This document shows positions 23,794 through 32,353 of a stretch of 64,000 bases of DNA, piece by piece. Location of the stretch: contig JAGIAR010000002.1 in assembly GCA_017744735.1 (NCBI GenBank), positions 250,599-314,598 on the forward strand. The letters run 5' to 3'. Each line of letters opens with the position of its first letter. The stretch's first letter is position 1. A program made the position numbers and the translations under genes. Source of the stretch: Novosphingobium sp. (GTDB lineage Bacteria > Pseudomonadota > Alphaproteobacteria > Sphingomonadales > Sphingomonadaceae). The notes below the pieces were generated by a model. The model searched no databases and had not been told where the DNA came from. It saw only the letters and a program-made list of their open reading frames with translations.

Positions 23794-25215
23794 ATGACCG
23801 ACGATCTGCGTTTCTATATCGACGGCGCCTGGCACGACCGCCCCGATGCGCCGCGGATCGCGGTACGCAACCCCTATTCGGAAGAGATCATCGGCCATGT
23901 CGCGGGCGGTTCGGCCGCCGACGTCGACCGGGCGGTGGCGGCGGCGCGGCGCAGCTTCGAGCCGTTTTCGCAGACCACGGTCGAGGAACGAACCGGACTG
24001 CTGATCCGCATCCGCGACCTGCTGGAGGAGCGGGCCGAGGCCTTCGCCCAGGCGATCGTAGCCGAAATGGGCGCGGCGATCGGCTTCGCCCGCGCCGGGC
24101 AGGTCTATTTCGGGATCGAGCATGTCCGCGTCGCGATCGAAGTGCTGCGCGGCTTCGAGTTCGAGACCGAGGTCCACGGCATCCGTGTGCGCAAGGAGCC
24201 GATCGGGGTGGTCGCGGCGATCACGCCGTGGAACTGGCCGCTCTATCAGATCACCGCCAAGGTCGCCCCGGCGATCGCCGCCGGCTGCACCGTGGTGCTC
24301 AAGCCGAGCGAGCTTTCGCCCTTCACCGCGCTGATGTTCGCCCAGGTGATGCACGATGCGGGAACCCCGCCGGGGGTGTTCAACCTGGTCAACGGCACCG
24401 GCGAGGAAGTGGGCTCGGCGATGTCAGCCCACCCCGACGTCGACATGGTTTCCTTCACCGGATCGACCCGCGCGGGGGTGCTGGTGGCGCAGGGCGCTGC
24501 GGCGACGGTCAAGCGGGTGGTGCAGGAACTCGGCGGCAAATCGCCGAACCTGTTCCTGCCCGATGCCGATTTCGCCGGCTCCGTGCCCAAGGCGGTGCTC
24601 GGCGCGATGCGCAACGTCGGCCAGTCCTGCGCCGCGCCGACCCGGATCCTGGTGCCGGCCGAGCGCCTGCCAGAGGTCGAGGCGCTGGCTGCGGCCGCGG
24701 CCGACGAGATCGTGGTCGGCGATCCGCTCGACGAGGCCAGCGTGCTCGGCACGCTCGCCAACGCCCCGCAATTCGCCAAGGTGCAGGAACTGATCCAGGC
24801 CGGCATCGATCAGGGCGCCAAGCTGGTCGCCGGCGGCGTCGGACGCCCGCAAGGGCTCAACCACGGGTTCTTCGCGCGGCCGACCGTGTTTTCCGAGGTC
24901 ACCACCGACATGCGCATCGCGCAGGAGGAGATCTTCGGCCCGGTGGTGTCGATCATGCCCTATCGCGACGAGGAGGACGCGATCCGCATCGCCAATGCGA
25001 CGGTCTACGGCCTCAGCTCGCACGTCCAGTCGGCCGACCGGGAAAGCGCGCGCCGCGTCGCCCGCCGCATTCGCGCCGGGCAGGTCCATATCAACTTCCC
25101 CGCGTGGTCCGGCTATGCCCCCTTCGGCGGCTATCGCCAATCGGGCAACGGCCGCGAATACGGCGTGTTCGGGCTGGAGGAATATCTCGAGACCAAGGCG
25201 ATCCTCGGTTATTGA
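23794..25215 (+). CDS. Aldehyde dehydrogenase, probable 4-hydroxymuconic semialdehyde dehydrogenase
   Basis: A 473-residue NAD(P)-dependent aldehyde dehydrogenase with all catalytic residues: N147 in ITPWNWPLYQ, E245 in VVQELGGKSPN, nucleophile C279 in NVGQSCAAPTR, plus FTGSTRAG and the EEIFGPVVSIMPY block. The start MTDDLRFYIDGAWHD at 23794 has GAGAGGA upstream. General family members act on many aldehydes; the position beside hydroquinone dioxygenase makes 4-hydroxymuconic semialdehyde the likely substrate, giving maleylacetate. It is read from its own promoter region (23690-23793), divergent from the secreted protein, and is 75 bases before the MarR regulator. Confidence 0.9.
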   Translation: MTDDLRFYIDGAWHDRPDAPRIAVRNPYSEEIIGHVAGGSAADVDRAVAAARRSFEPFSQTTVEERTGLLIRIRDLLEERAEAFAQAIVAEMGAAIGFARAGQVYFGIEHVRVAIEVLRGFEFETEVHGIRVRKEPIGVVAAITPWNWPLYQITAKVAPAIAAGCTVVLKPSELSPFTALMFAQVMHDAGTPPGVFNLVNGTGEEVGSAMSAHPDVDMVSFTGSTRAGVLVAQGAAATVKRVVQELGGKSPNLFLPDADFAGSVPKAVLGAMRNVGQSCAAPTRILVPAERLPEVEALAAAAADEIVVGDPLDEASVLGTLANAPQFAKVQELIQAGIDQGAKLVAGGVGRPQGLNHGFFARPTVFSEVTTDMRIAQEEIFGPVVSIMPYRDEEDAIRIANATVYGLSSHVQSADRESARRVARRIRAGQVHINFPAWSGYAPFGGYRQSGNGREYGVFGLEEYLETKAILGY

Positions 25216-25290
25216 GCATCCGGCGTTCGCACGCTTTGACGAGCGGCGCGCTTGGCTCTAACACCGCGCTGGTCGTTTGGGGAAGGTGGC

Positions 25291-25752
25291 GTGACGGGTC
25301 CGGCGCGGGAGACGTTCGAGGACAATGTCGGCGTGCGGATCATCCGCCTGGCCGAAGTGTTCGCGCGCCTCGCCAGGATCGGGATCGAGCGCCCATGGAA
25401 CCTGCGCAACACCGATCTCAGGATCCTGAACATACTCGATGGCGCGCAAAGCATCCCGATCAGCGAGATCGCGCGCCGGACCCATGTCGACAAGGCCTGG
25501 ATCAGCCGTTCGGTGCGTGAGCTCGAAAGCACCGGGCTGGTCCAGAAGCGCCTCGACCCGAGGGATTCGCGCGTCTCGCTGGCGGTGCTCACCCCGAAAG
25601 GCCGCGCCCTGCTGGAAGAGATCCGCCCGCATGTGCTCGCCGCCGAAATCGAAGTGCTCGACGGCATCCGCAGCCCGGGGCTGAAGCGCGATCTGGACCG
25701 GCTGCTGCGCAATGCCGAGGCGATTCTGGCGAAAGCCGGCCGCGAAACCTAG
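25291..25752 (+). CDS. MarR family transcriptional regulator
   Basis: A 153-residue winged-helix regulator: helix region VIIRLAEVFARL-type N-terminus, DNA-recognition part IPISEIARRTHVDKAWISRS with VRELESTGLVQKRLD, and the wing PRDSRVSLAVLTPKGRALLE. MarR proteins of this group commonly repress aromatic degradation genes and are released by phenolic ligands. The GTG at 25291 has GGGGAAGG upstream; TTG 25252 is less likely. Position suggests control of the hydroquinone genes. A 10-base inverted repeat follows the gene at 25764-25824. Confidence 0.88.
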   Translation: MTGPARETFEDNVGVRIIRLAEVFARLARIGIERPWNLRNTDLRILNILDGAQSIPISEIARRTHVDKAWISRSVRELESTGLVQKRLDPRDSRVSLAVLTPKGRALLEEIRPHVLAAEIEVLDGIRSPGLKRDLDRLLRNAEAILAKAGRET

Positions 25753-26074
25753 CCGGAAAACCCAGCCGAGCCGCGCAACTTCACCGGAGAATTCGGTCAC
25801 GGATTCCGGGCTTCCGGCTCGGCTCGGACGACCCGTCGCAGGTCGCCACCGGGATCGTCGACAGGTTGTCGCGCCTGCCGCGGCGCCGGGATCGACGCCG
25901 CTGCGGCCCCGTTAAGCATCGCAACCCTCGATTTTCCCGAAATGTAGCATAATGTCGCACGCGTAAGGATTCGCTTCCGATTGCGTGCGCCGATGCTATG
26001 GGGCGGGAGATGCTTACCCCCCTAAGAGATTCTCGCGCTCTATCTTTCGGTAACATGTCGGAAAGGGCCGTGGG
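25753..26074. other. 322-base intergenic region between MarR and the RND operon
   Basis: No gene is seen. AGCCGAGCCG (25764-25773) pairs with CGGCTCGGCT (25815-25824); the loop of 41 bases makes it a possible but unusual terminator. From about 25930 the sequence becomes AT-richer (for example GTAGCATAATG) and probably contains the promoter for the efflux operon, but no -35/-10 pair can be fixed with confidence. No binding site of a known regulator was recognised. Confidence 0.4.
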
Positions 26075-27262
26075 ATGCTGAGCCTCCGCACCGCCACACT
26101 CGTCGGCCTGTCGTCGATCGCGCTCGCGCTTGCCGGTTGTTCGGACAGCAGCAAGCAACACGACAAGGGCCCGCCGACCGTCGGCTACGTCGTTGTCGCG
26201 CCCTCTGCGGTCCCGATCCCGGTGTCGCTCGGCGGCCGCACGGTCGCGTTCGAGACCAGCGAGGTCCGCCCCCAGGTGAGCGGGATCATCCAGCGGCGTC
26301 TGTTTACGGAAGGTAGCAACGTCCGCGCGGGGCAGCCGCTCTACCAGATCGATCCGAGCCTCTATCGCGCGTCGGCGCTGCAGGCCCAGGCGAATCTGGC
26401 CGCCGCCCGCGCCACCGCGGAGGCCGCGCGCGCGAAGGCCAACCGCTACAAGCCGCTGGCCGAACAGCAGGCGATCGCCCAGCAGGACTACACCGATGCG
26501 GAGGCCACCGCCCGCCAGGCCGAGGCCGCCGTGGCCCAAGCTTCCGCCGCGCTGGAGACCGCGCGGATCAACCTGCGTTTCGCCACCGTGACCGCGCCGA
26601 TCAGCGGCCGCATCGGGCGCTCGCTGGTGACCACCGGCGCGCTCGCCAGCGCCAGCCAGGCCGATCCGCTGGCAGTGATCCAGCGCTACGATCCGATGTA
26701 TGTCGACATGCAGCAATCGAGTGCGGACCTGACCGCGCTGCGCCAGCAGCTCGCCAAGGGCCAGGTCAACCCGGGCAGCACCACGGTGCAGCTCCAGCTA
26801 GAGGACGGGACGACCTATCCGCTCCCCGGCGTGGTCGAGTTTTCCGACGTCTCGGTCAGCGAATCCACCGGCACGGTCACGCTGCGCGCACGCTTCCCCA
26901 ATCCGGGCGGGCTGCTGCTGCCCGGCATGTTCGTGAACGCGGTGTTCGAGCAGGCGGTGCAACCGCAGGCCTATCTCGTCCCGCAGGCCGCGTTGCAGCG
27001 CGATTTCGACGGCTCCGCCTTCGTCTACATCGTCGGCGCGGACAACAAGGCCGCGCGGCGCAAGGTGACCGCCGCGCGCACCAGCGGCGCCGACTGGGTC
27101 ATCACGGACGGGCTGCAGCGCGGCGACAAGGTGATCACGCAGGGCCTGGGCAACAATGTTCGCCAGGGCACCGCGCTCAAGCCGGTGCCGGCGAACACGC
27201 CGCAGCGGATCGGGGTCCCGCAAGGGGCCGGTGGGGGCAAGGCCGGCGGAAAGGCGGGGTAA
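26075..27262 (+). CDS. RND efflux periplasmic adaptor subunit (AcrA/MexA type)
   Basis: A 395-residue lipoprotein adaptor: signal with lipobox LALAGCSD, then the biotinyl-lipoyl halves and helical hairpin of membrane fusion proteins (RPQVSGIIQRRLFTEGSNVR, PLYQIDPSLYRASALQAQAN, RINLRFATVTAPISGRIGRS). It bridges the inner-membrane pump and the outer-membrane channel. The C-terminus is Gly/Lys-rich (GAGGGKAGGKAG). It lies 6 bases before the pump gene; the three genes form one operon, mexAB-oprM-like. No linked TetR repressor is present. Confidence 0.95.
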   Translation: MLSLRTATLVGLSSIALALAGCSDSSKQHDKGPPTVGYVVVAPSAVPIPVSLGGRTVAFETSEVRPQVSGIIQRRLFTEGSNVRAGQPLYQIDPSLYRASALQAQANLAAARATAEAARAKANRYKPLAEQQAIAQQDYTDAEATARQAEAAVAQASAALETARINLRFATVTAPISGRIGRSLVTTGALASASQADPLAVIQRYDPMYVDMQQSSADLTALRQQLAKGQVNPGSTTVQLQLEDGTTYPLPGVVEFSDVSVSESTGTVTLRARFPNPGGLLLPGMFVNAVFEQAVQPQAYLVPQAALQRDFDGSAFVYIVGADNKAARRKVTAARTSGADWVITDGLQRGDKVITQGLGNNVRQGTALKPVPANTPQRIGVPQGAGGGKAGGKAG

Positions 27263-27268
27263 GCCGTC

Positions 27269-30200
27269 ATGTCCCGCATCTTCGTAGACCGGCCGATCTT
27301 CGCCTGGGTGCTCGCGATCCTCGTGATGGTGGGTGGCATCATGGCGCTGCGCTCGCTCCCGCTCGAGCAATATCCGGACATTGCGCCGGTCCAGGTCAAT
27401 ATCCGTGCGACCTATCCCGGCGCCTCGGCGCAGACCGTCGAAAACAGCGTCACCCAGATCATCGAGCAGCAGCTCACCGGACTCGACGGACTGATCTACT
27501 TCAGCTCCAGCTCGAATTCGCGCGGACAGGTGAGCATTTCTGTCACCTTCGCCAAGGGCACAGATCCCGACATCGCCCAGGTGCAGGTGCAGAACAAGGT
27601 CCAGGCCGCGCTGTCGCGCCTGCCGGCCGACGTGCAGTCCCAGGGTCTGACCGTCACCAAGTCCAACTCCGACGCGCTGCTGCTGGTGGCGGTTTACGAC
27701 ACCACCGACACGCGCACTTTCCAGGATGTGTCGGACTTCCTTTCCTCGAACATCCAGGATCCCCTCTCGCGCGTGCCGGGCGTCGGCGACGTCAACGTGT
27801 TCGGCTCGCCGCACGCGATGCGCATTTGGCTCAATCCGCAACGCCTTGCCGCCTTCCAGCTGATGCCGAGCGACGTGGTCACCGCGCTCCAGAGCCAGAA
27901 CGCCGAAGTCGCGGCGGGCGAAGTCGGCGGCCTGCCCTCGCCCAAGGGCCAGATGCTCAACGCCACCGTCACCGCACGTTCGAAGCTGCAGACGCCCGAG
28001 CAGTTCGCCCAGATCCAGCTCAAGACGCTGAGCGACGGCTCGGCCGTGACGCTGAAGGATGTCGCCCGGATCGAGATCGGCGCCGAAAACTATTCGGTGC
28101 TGCTGCAGATGAACGGGCATCCGGCCGCCGGCATGAACATCTCGCTGAGCCCCGGAGCGGATGCGCTGGAAACCGCCGATCTGGTCAAGGCCAAGATGGC
28201 CGAGCTGTCGACAATCCTGCCCGACGGCATCCAGTACGCCTACGTCAACGACGCGACCGACTTCATCAAGCTCTCGGTCAGCGAAGTCGAGAAGGCGCTG
28301 TTCGAAGCGATGGTGCTGGTCGTGATCGTGATGTTCGTGTTCCTGCAAAGCTGGCGCGCCACGCTGATCCCGGCGATCGCCGTACCGGTGGTGCTGCTGG
28401 GCACCTTCGGGGTGTTCTATGTGCTCGGCTTCACGATCAACACGCTGACCCTGTTCGGCATGATGCTGGCGATCGGCCTGCTGGTCGACGACGCGATCGT
28501 GGTGGTGGAGAACGTCACCCGCCTGCTGGAGGAACATCCCGGCATGTCCCCGCGCGAAGCGACGATCCAGTCGATGGGCGAATTGCAGACCGCGCTGATC
28601 GCAATCGCGATGGTGCTGTCCGCGGTGTTCCTGCCGATGGCCTTCTTCGGCGGCTCGACCGGCGTGATCTACCGCCAGTTCGCGGTGACGATGATTTCGG
28701 CGATGGTGCTTTCGGTCGGCGTGGCGCTGATCCTCAGCCCGGCGCTCACCTCGCACCTGCTCAAGGCCAAGCGGCCCGACGGGCACGACGAAGGCGAGGA
28801 AGAGGGCTGGCTTCCGCGGCGACACCCGAAGATCTGGGCCGCGCTGCTGAACGCGCGCGACAAGTTCAACGCCGGCTTCGAGAAGGGGGTCGGCCGCTAC
28901 CTGGTCGCGGCGGAGGCGGTGACCGACCGCAAGTGGCGGTTCATGGCGCTTTACGGGCTGATCCTGGCGCTGATGATCGCTCTGTTCTATCACTTGCCCG
29001 GCGGCTTCCTGCCGACCGAGGACCAGGGCCGCATCTCGCTCCAATGGCGCCTGCCGGCCGGCGCGACGCAGGCGCGCACGGTCGAAGTGCGCGATGCGAT
29101 CCAGAAATATTTCCAGACCAAGGAAAAGGACAACCTCAAGGCGATGTTCCTCGTCGCGGGCGGCGGCGGGGGCAGCAGCGCGGCGGGCCAGAACACCGGC
29201 CAGGGCTTCCTGACATTGGTCGACTGGGACCAGCGCCCGGGCAAGGACAACACCGCCGACGCGGTCGCGCGCCGGGCCACGCTCGCGATGAGCGGGCTGC
29301 GCGACGCCCAGTTCTTCGCCACCGTCCCCGGGTCGGTGCGCGGGCTCGGCGACAACGGCTTCTCGATGCAGCTCCAGAACGCCAGCGGAATGAGCCGCGA
29401 CAAGTTCATCGATATCCGCGACCGGCTGCTGGCCGAGGCGAACAAGAGCAAGCTGCTCAGCCAGGTCCGCATTTCCGACCTGCCCGACGCGCCGACGCTC
29501 AAGATCGATCTCGATACGAAGCGCCTCAGCGCCTACGGGCTCAGCAGCGCCGACGTCAATTCCACCCTCGCAACCGCCTGGGGCGGCCGCTACATCAACG
29601 ACTTCATCGACAAGGGCCGCGTCAAGCGAGTGTATCTCCAGGGGGACGCGCAGTTCCGGGCGACGCCGCAGGACCTGTCGCAATGGTACGTCCGCACCTC
29701 CAGCGGCGAGATGGCGCCGTTCTCGGCCTTCTCCACCATCGGCTGGGCGACGACCCCCGCCACCACCAGCCGCTTCCAGGGCGTGCAGACCTTCGGCTTT
29801 TCCGGCCAGGCCGCGCCCGGCGTAAGCTCGGGCCAGGCGATGGAAGAGATGGAGCGGCTCGCGGCGCAGTTCCCCGGCACCACCATTGCGTGGTCCGGAT
29901 CGTCCTACGAACAGAGGCAGGCCTCGGGCCAGGCGCCGCTGCTCTATGCGCTGTCGCTGCTGGTCGTGTTCCTGTGCCTCGCGGCGCTGTATGAAAGCTG
30001 GTCGATCCCGGTCGCGGTGCTGCTGGTGATCCCGCTCGGCCTGGTCGGCGCGGTGTTCTTCGCCACGCTGCGCGGGCTGGAGAACGACGTCTACCTGCAG
30101 ATCGGCCTGCTCACCACGATGGGCCTCGCCTCGAAGAACGCGATCCTGATGATCGAATTCGCCGAGCAGGAGGAGAAGAAGGGCAAGCGGATCATCGAGG

Positions 30201-30481
30201 CCGCGCTCGACGCCGCCCGCATCCGGGTGCGCCCGATCCTGATGACCAGCTTCGCCTTCATCTTCGGCGTGGTGCCGCTGGCGCTGGCGACCGGCGCCGG
30301 CGCCAACAGCCGCATCGCGATCGGCACCTCGGTGGTCGGCGGCATGCTGACCGCGAGCCTGCTGGCGATCTTCTACATCCCGCTGCTGTTCGTGATGGTC
30401 CGGCGCGGCACGCGCGATGCGTTGAAGGCGGCGCACGAATATTTCCGCCGCCGCCGCGAAGCAGAGGAGTCGGCGGCATGA
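27269..30481 (+). CDS. RND multidrug efflux permease (AcrB/MexB, HAE-1 type)
   Basis: A 1070-residue pump with 12 membrane segments and two large periplasmic loops. N-terminal MSRIFVDRPIFAWVLAILVM is canonical, and the proton-relay aspartates are present in AIGLLVDDAIVVVENV (TM4). TM10-12 regions include GLASKNAILMIEFAEQ, with the conserved Lys, and SFAFIFGVVPLALATGAG. Length and motifs match HAE-1 pumps that export drugs, dyes, detergents or aromatic compounds. Loops contain a Gly/Ser insert GGGGGSSAAGQN. Proximity to a hydroquinone pathway could mean a role in phenolic export, but this is only positional. Confidence 0.96.
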   Translation: MSRIFVDRPIFAWVLAILVMVGGIMALRSLPLEQYPDIAPVQVNIRATYPGASAQTVENSVTQIIEQQLTGLDGLIYFSSSSNSRGQVSISVTFAKGTDPDIAQVQVQNKVQAALSRLPADVQSQGLTVTKSNSDALLLVAVYDTTDTRTFQDVSDFLSSNIQDPLSRVPGVGDVNVFGSPHAMRIWLNPQRLAAFQLMPSDVVTALQSQNAEVAAGEVGGLPSPKGQMLNATVTARSKLQTPEQFAQIQLKTLSDGSAVTLKDVARIEIGAENYSVLLQMNGHPAAGMNISLSPGADALETADLVKAKMAELSTILPDGIQYAYVNDATDFIKLSVSEVEKALFEAMVLVVIVMFVFLQSWRATLIPAIAVPVVLLGTFGVFYVLGFTINTLTLFGMMLAIGLLVDDAIVVVENVTRLLEEHPGMSPREATIQSMGELQTALIAIAMVLSAVFLPMAFFGGSTGVIYRQFAVTMISAMVLSVGVALILSPALTSHLLKAKRPDGHDEGEEEGWLPRRHPKIWAALLNARDKFNAGFEKGVGRYLVAAEAVTDRKWRFMALYGLILALMIALFYHLPGGFLPTEDQGRISLQWRLPAGATQARTVEVRDAIQKYFQTKEKDNLKAMFLVAGGGGGSSAAGQNTGQGFLTLVDWDQRPGKDNTADAVARRATLAMSGLRDAQFFATVPGSVRGLGDNGFSMQLQNASGMSRDKFIDIRDRLLAEANKSKLLSQVRISDLPDAPTLKIDLDTKRLSAYGLSSADVNSTLATAWGGRYINDFIDKGRVKRVYLQGDAQFRATPQDLSQWYVRTSSGEMAPFSAFSTIGWATTPATTSRFQGVQTFGFSGQAAPGVSSGQAMEEMERLAAQFPGTTIAWSGSSYEQRQASGQAPLLYALSLLVVFLCLAALYESWSIPVAVLLVIPLGLVGAVFFATLRGLENDVYLQIGLLTTMGLASKNAILMIEFAEQEEKKGKRIIEAALDAARIRVRPILMTSFAFIFGVVPLALATGAGANSRIAIGTSVVGGMLTASLLAIFYIPLLFVMVRRGTRDALKAAHEYFRRRREAEESAA

Positions 30482-31869
30482 AGACATTCGCCCCTGCCCT
30501 GCCCCTGACGCTGCTGCTGGGCGCCTGCTCGCTGGCGCCGGCCTATGTCCAGCCGGCGGCGCCCGTGCCGCAGTCGTGGCCGCAGGGCGACGCCTATCTC
30601 GCGCAGAGCGAAGCGGCCCTGCCGTCCTATTCCTACACCGACGTGTTCAAGGACGCGCGGCTCCAACGGCTGATCGCGCTGGCGCTGGCCAACAACCGCG
30701 ACCTGCGCGTCGCCGCCGCGAATCTTGCGGAAGCGCGGGCGCAGGTGCGGGTGACCCGCGCTGCCCAGTTCCCCGAAGTCGCGGTCGGCGGTTCCGCCAG
30801 CATCGACAATGACGGGGCCAAGAACTACGCGCTGCAAGGCGGCATCTCGGCCTTCGAGCTCGACCTGTTCGGCCGCCTGCGCAATGCGACGGCCGCCCAG
30901 CGCGACACCGCGCTGGCGAGCGAGGCGTCCGCGCGCGCGGTGCGGCTCGGGCTGGTTGCCGATCTGGCTTCCGCCTGGGCGACCTATGCCTCGGACAAGG
31001 ATCTGCTGGCGATCGCGCAGGATACGGCGGAGAGCGCGCAGCGCAGCGTCGAGCTGACCAAGCTGCGGCTCGACGGCGGGGTCGCCCCGCGCACCGACCT
31101 GCGGCAGGCGGAACAGGTGCTGGCGACCGCGCAGGGCGATCTCGCCCAGCAGAAAGCCGCGCTGGCGGAAGATGTGAACCTGATGCGGCTGCTGGCCGGC
31201 GCCGAGGTCGATCCCGCGCTGCTGCCGGGCGGGCTGCAGGAAGTGCTCGGCTCGGTCGAAACCCTCCCCGCCGGGACCGGCTCGGAAATTCTGCTGCGGC
31301 GCCCGGATGTGGTCGAGGCGGAATACGCGCTGCGCTCCGCCAATGCGAACATCGGCGTCGCGCGGGCCGAGCTGTTCCCCAAGATCACCCTTACCGGCCT
31401 GCTCGGCTTCGCCAGCGACGCGCTGGGCTCGTTGTTCAAGAGCGGCTCGTTCTTCGCCAATGCCGGAGCCGATGCGAGCTATGCGATCTTCGACGGCGGC
31501 GCCGCGCGCGGCAATGTCGCGGTGAGCGAAGCGCGCAAGGACGCCGCGGTGGCGACCTATGAAAAGGCAATCCAGACCGCCTTCCGGGAAGTCTCCGACG
31601 CGCTCGCGACCTATGGCACGATCGCCGACCGGCAGAAGGCGGCCGCGCAAAACACCGAAGCGGCGGCCGACACGGCGAGACTGACCGACGCGCGCTACCG
31701 CGGCGGCATCGACAGCTTCCTCAACAGCCTCGATGCCCAGCGCAGCCTGTACAACGCCCGTCAGGCGGAAGTCGCGATCACGCTGATCGCGGTCCAAAAC
31801 CGGATCACGCTGTATCGCGTGCTGGGCGGCGACCGGGAACTGGCCGGGGCGCAGCCCAGCGGGAGCTGA
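30478..31869 (+). CDS. Outer-membrane efflux lipoprotein (OprM/NodT type)
   Basis: A 463-residue TolC-superfamily channel: lipobox LLGACSLAP, two OEP repeats with YTDVFKDARLQRLIALALAN, AQFPEVAVGGSASI, ISAFELDLFGRLRNA, RRPDVVEAEYALRSANANIG, and KITLTGLLGFAS and RGGIDSFLNSLDAQRSLYN near the end. It completes the tripartite pump. The start overlaps the stop of the permease (ATGA, 30478-30481). The gene ends 37 bases before the convergent Lrp regulator with a small hairpin between them. Confidence 0.95.
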   Translation: MKTFAPALPLTLLLGACSLAPAYVQPAAPVPQSWPQGDAYLAQSEAALPSYSYTDVFKDARLQRLIALALANNRDLRVAAANLAEARAQVRVTRAAQFPEVAVGGSASIDNDGAKNYALQGGISAFELDLFGRLRNATAAQRDTALASEASARAVRLGLVADLASAWATYASDKDLLAIAQDTAESAQRSVELTKLRLDGGVAPRTDLRQAEQVLATAQGDLAQQKAALAEDVNLMRLLAGAEVDPALLPGGLQEVLGSVETLPAGTGSEILLRRPDVVEAEYALRSANANIGVARAELFPKITLTGLLGFASDALGSLFKSGSFFANAGADASYAIFDGGAARGNVAVSEARKDAAVATYEKAIQTAFREVSDALATYGTIADRQKAAAQNTEAAADTARLTDARYRGGIDSFLNSLDAQRSLYNARQAEVAITLIAVQNRITLYRVLGGDRELAGAQPSGS

Positions 31870-31880
31870 ACCCGTCTCCT

Positions 31881-31896
31881 CTCCCGTTGACGGGAG
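31881..31896. terminator. Small hairpin between convergent operons
   Basis: CTCCCGT (31881-31887) and ACGGGAG (31890-31896) form a tight hairpin between the efflux channel gene and the convergent Lrp gene. There is no T-run, so it is a weak terminator candidate. Confidence 0.35.
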
Positions 31897-31906
31897 CGGA
31901 ATCCTC

Positions 31907-32353
31907 TCACCGCTCCAGCTTGGTCGCCAGGATCACCGAGGTCGTCGTCCGCTCGACCCCTTCGAGCAGCCCGATGTCGTCGATCAGATCGTTGAGCTGC
32001 GGGCCGTCTTCGGCCTCGATCATCGCGATCACGTCGTATTCGCCGCTGATCGCGAACACCGCCTGGACCAGCGGCAGCGCCGCGAGCGCCTGCTCGACCT
32101 CGCGGTGACAGCGCGGCAGGGTCTTGATCATCATGTGCGCGCGCACCCGGCGGCCGGCGAAGGCATCGCCGAGCCTGACGGTGTAGCCCGCCACGATCCC
32201 TTCATCCTCCAGCCGCGCGAGGCGGGTGTAGAGCAGCCCGCGCGAGATCCCGAGATCCTTCGCAAGCTGGGCGATCGGCCGCCGCCCGTCGTTGCGCAGC
32301 ACGGCCAGCAACCGCTCGTCGATCTCGTCGAGGCGGGGCGGCTGGCCGGCCAT
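31907..32353 (-). CDS. Lrp/AsnC family transcriptional regulator
   Basis: A 148-residue Lrp/AsnC protein: N-terminal winged helix (LDEIDERLLAVLRNDGRRPI, AQLAKDLGISRGLLYTRLAR, GIVAGYTVRL) and C-terminal RAM domain (AHMMIKTLPRCHREVEQALA, VFAISGEYDVIAMIEAEDG, GVERTTTSVILATKLER). Such proteins sense amino acids and regulate their transport or breakdown. The start ATG overlaps by one base the stop of the peptidase fusion gene (TAATG), so the regulator is co-transcribed with it. A dyad at 34338-34358 upstream of the operon is a candidate operator. This links the peptidase to amino-acid sensing. Confidence 0.9.
   Translation of the reverse strand: MAGQPPRLDEIDERLLAVLRNDGRRPIAQLAKDLGISRGLLYTRLARLEDEGIVAGYTVRLGDAFAGRRVRAHMMIKTLPRCHREVEQALAALPLVQAVFAISGEYDVIAMIEAEDGPQLNDLIDDIGLLEGVERTTTSVILATKLER

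Noticed and set aside
26798..30487. A 1229-codon minus-strand frame across the efflux operon
   Set aside because: It is antisense to the clearly conserved RND pump and adaptor, and its product is a low-complexity His/Arg/Asp-rich sequence typical of high-GC shadow frames.
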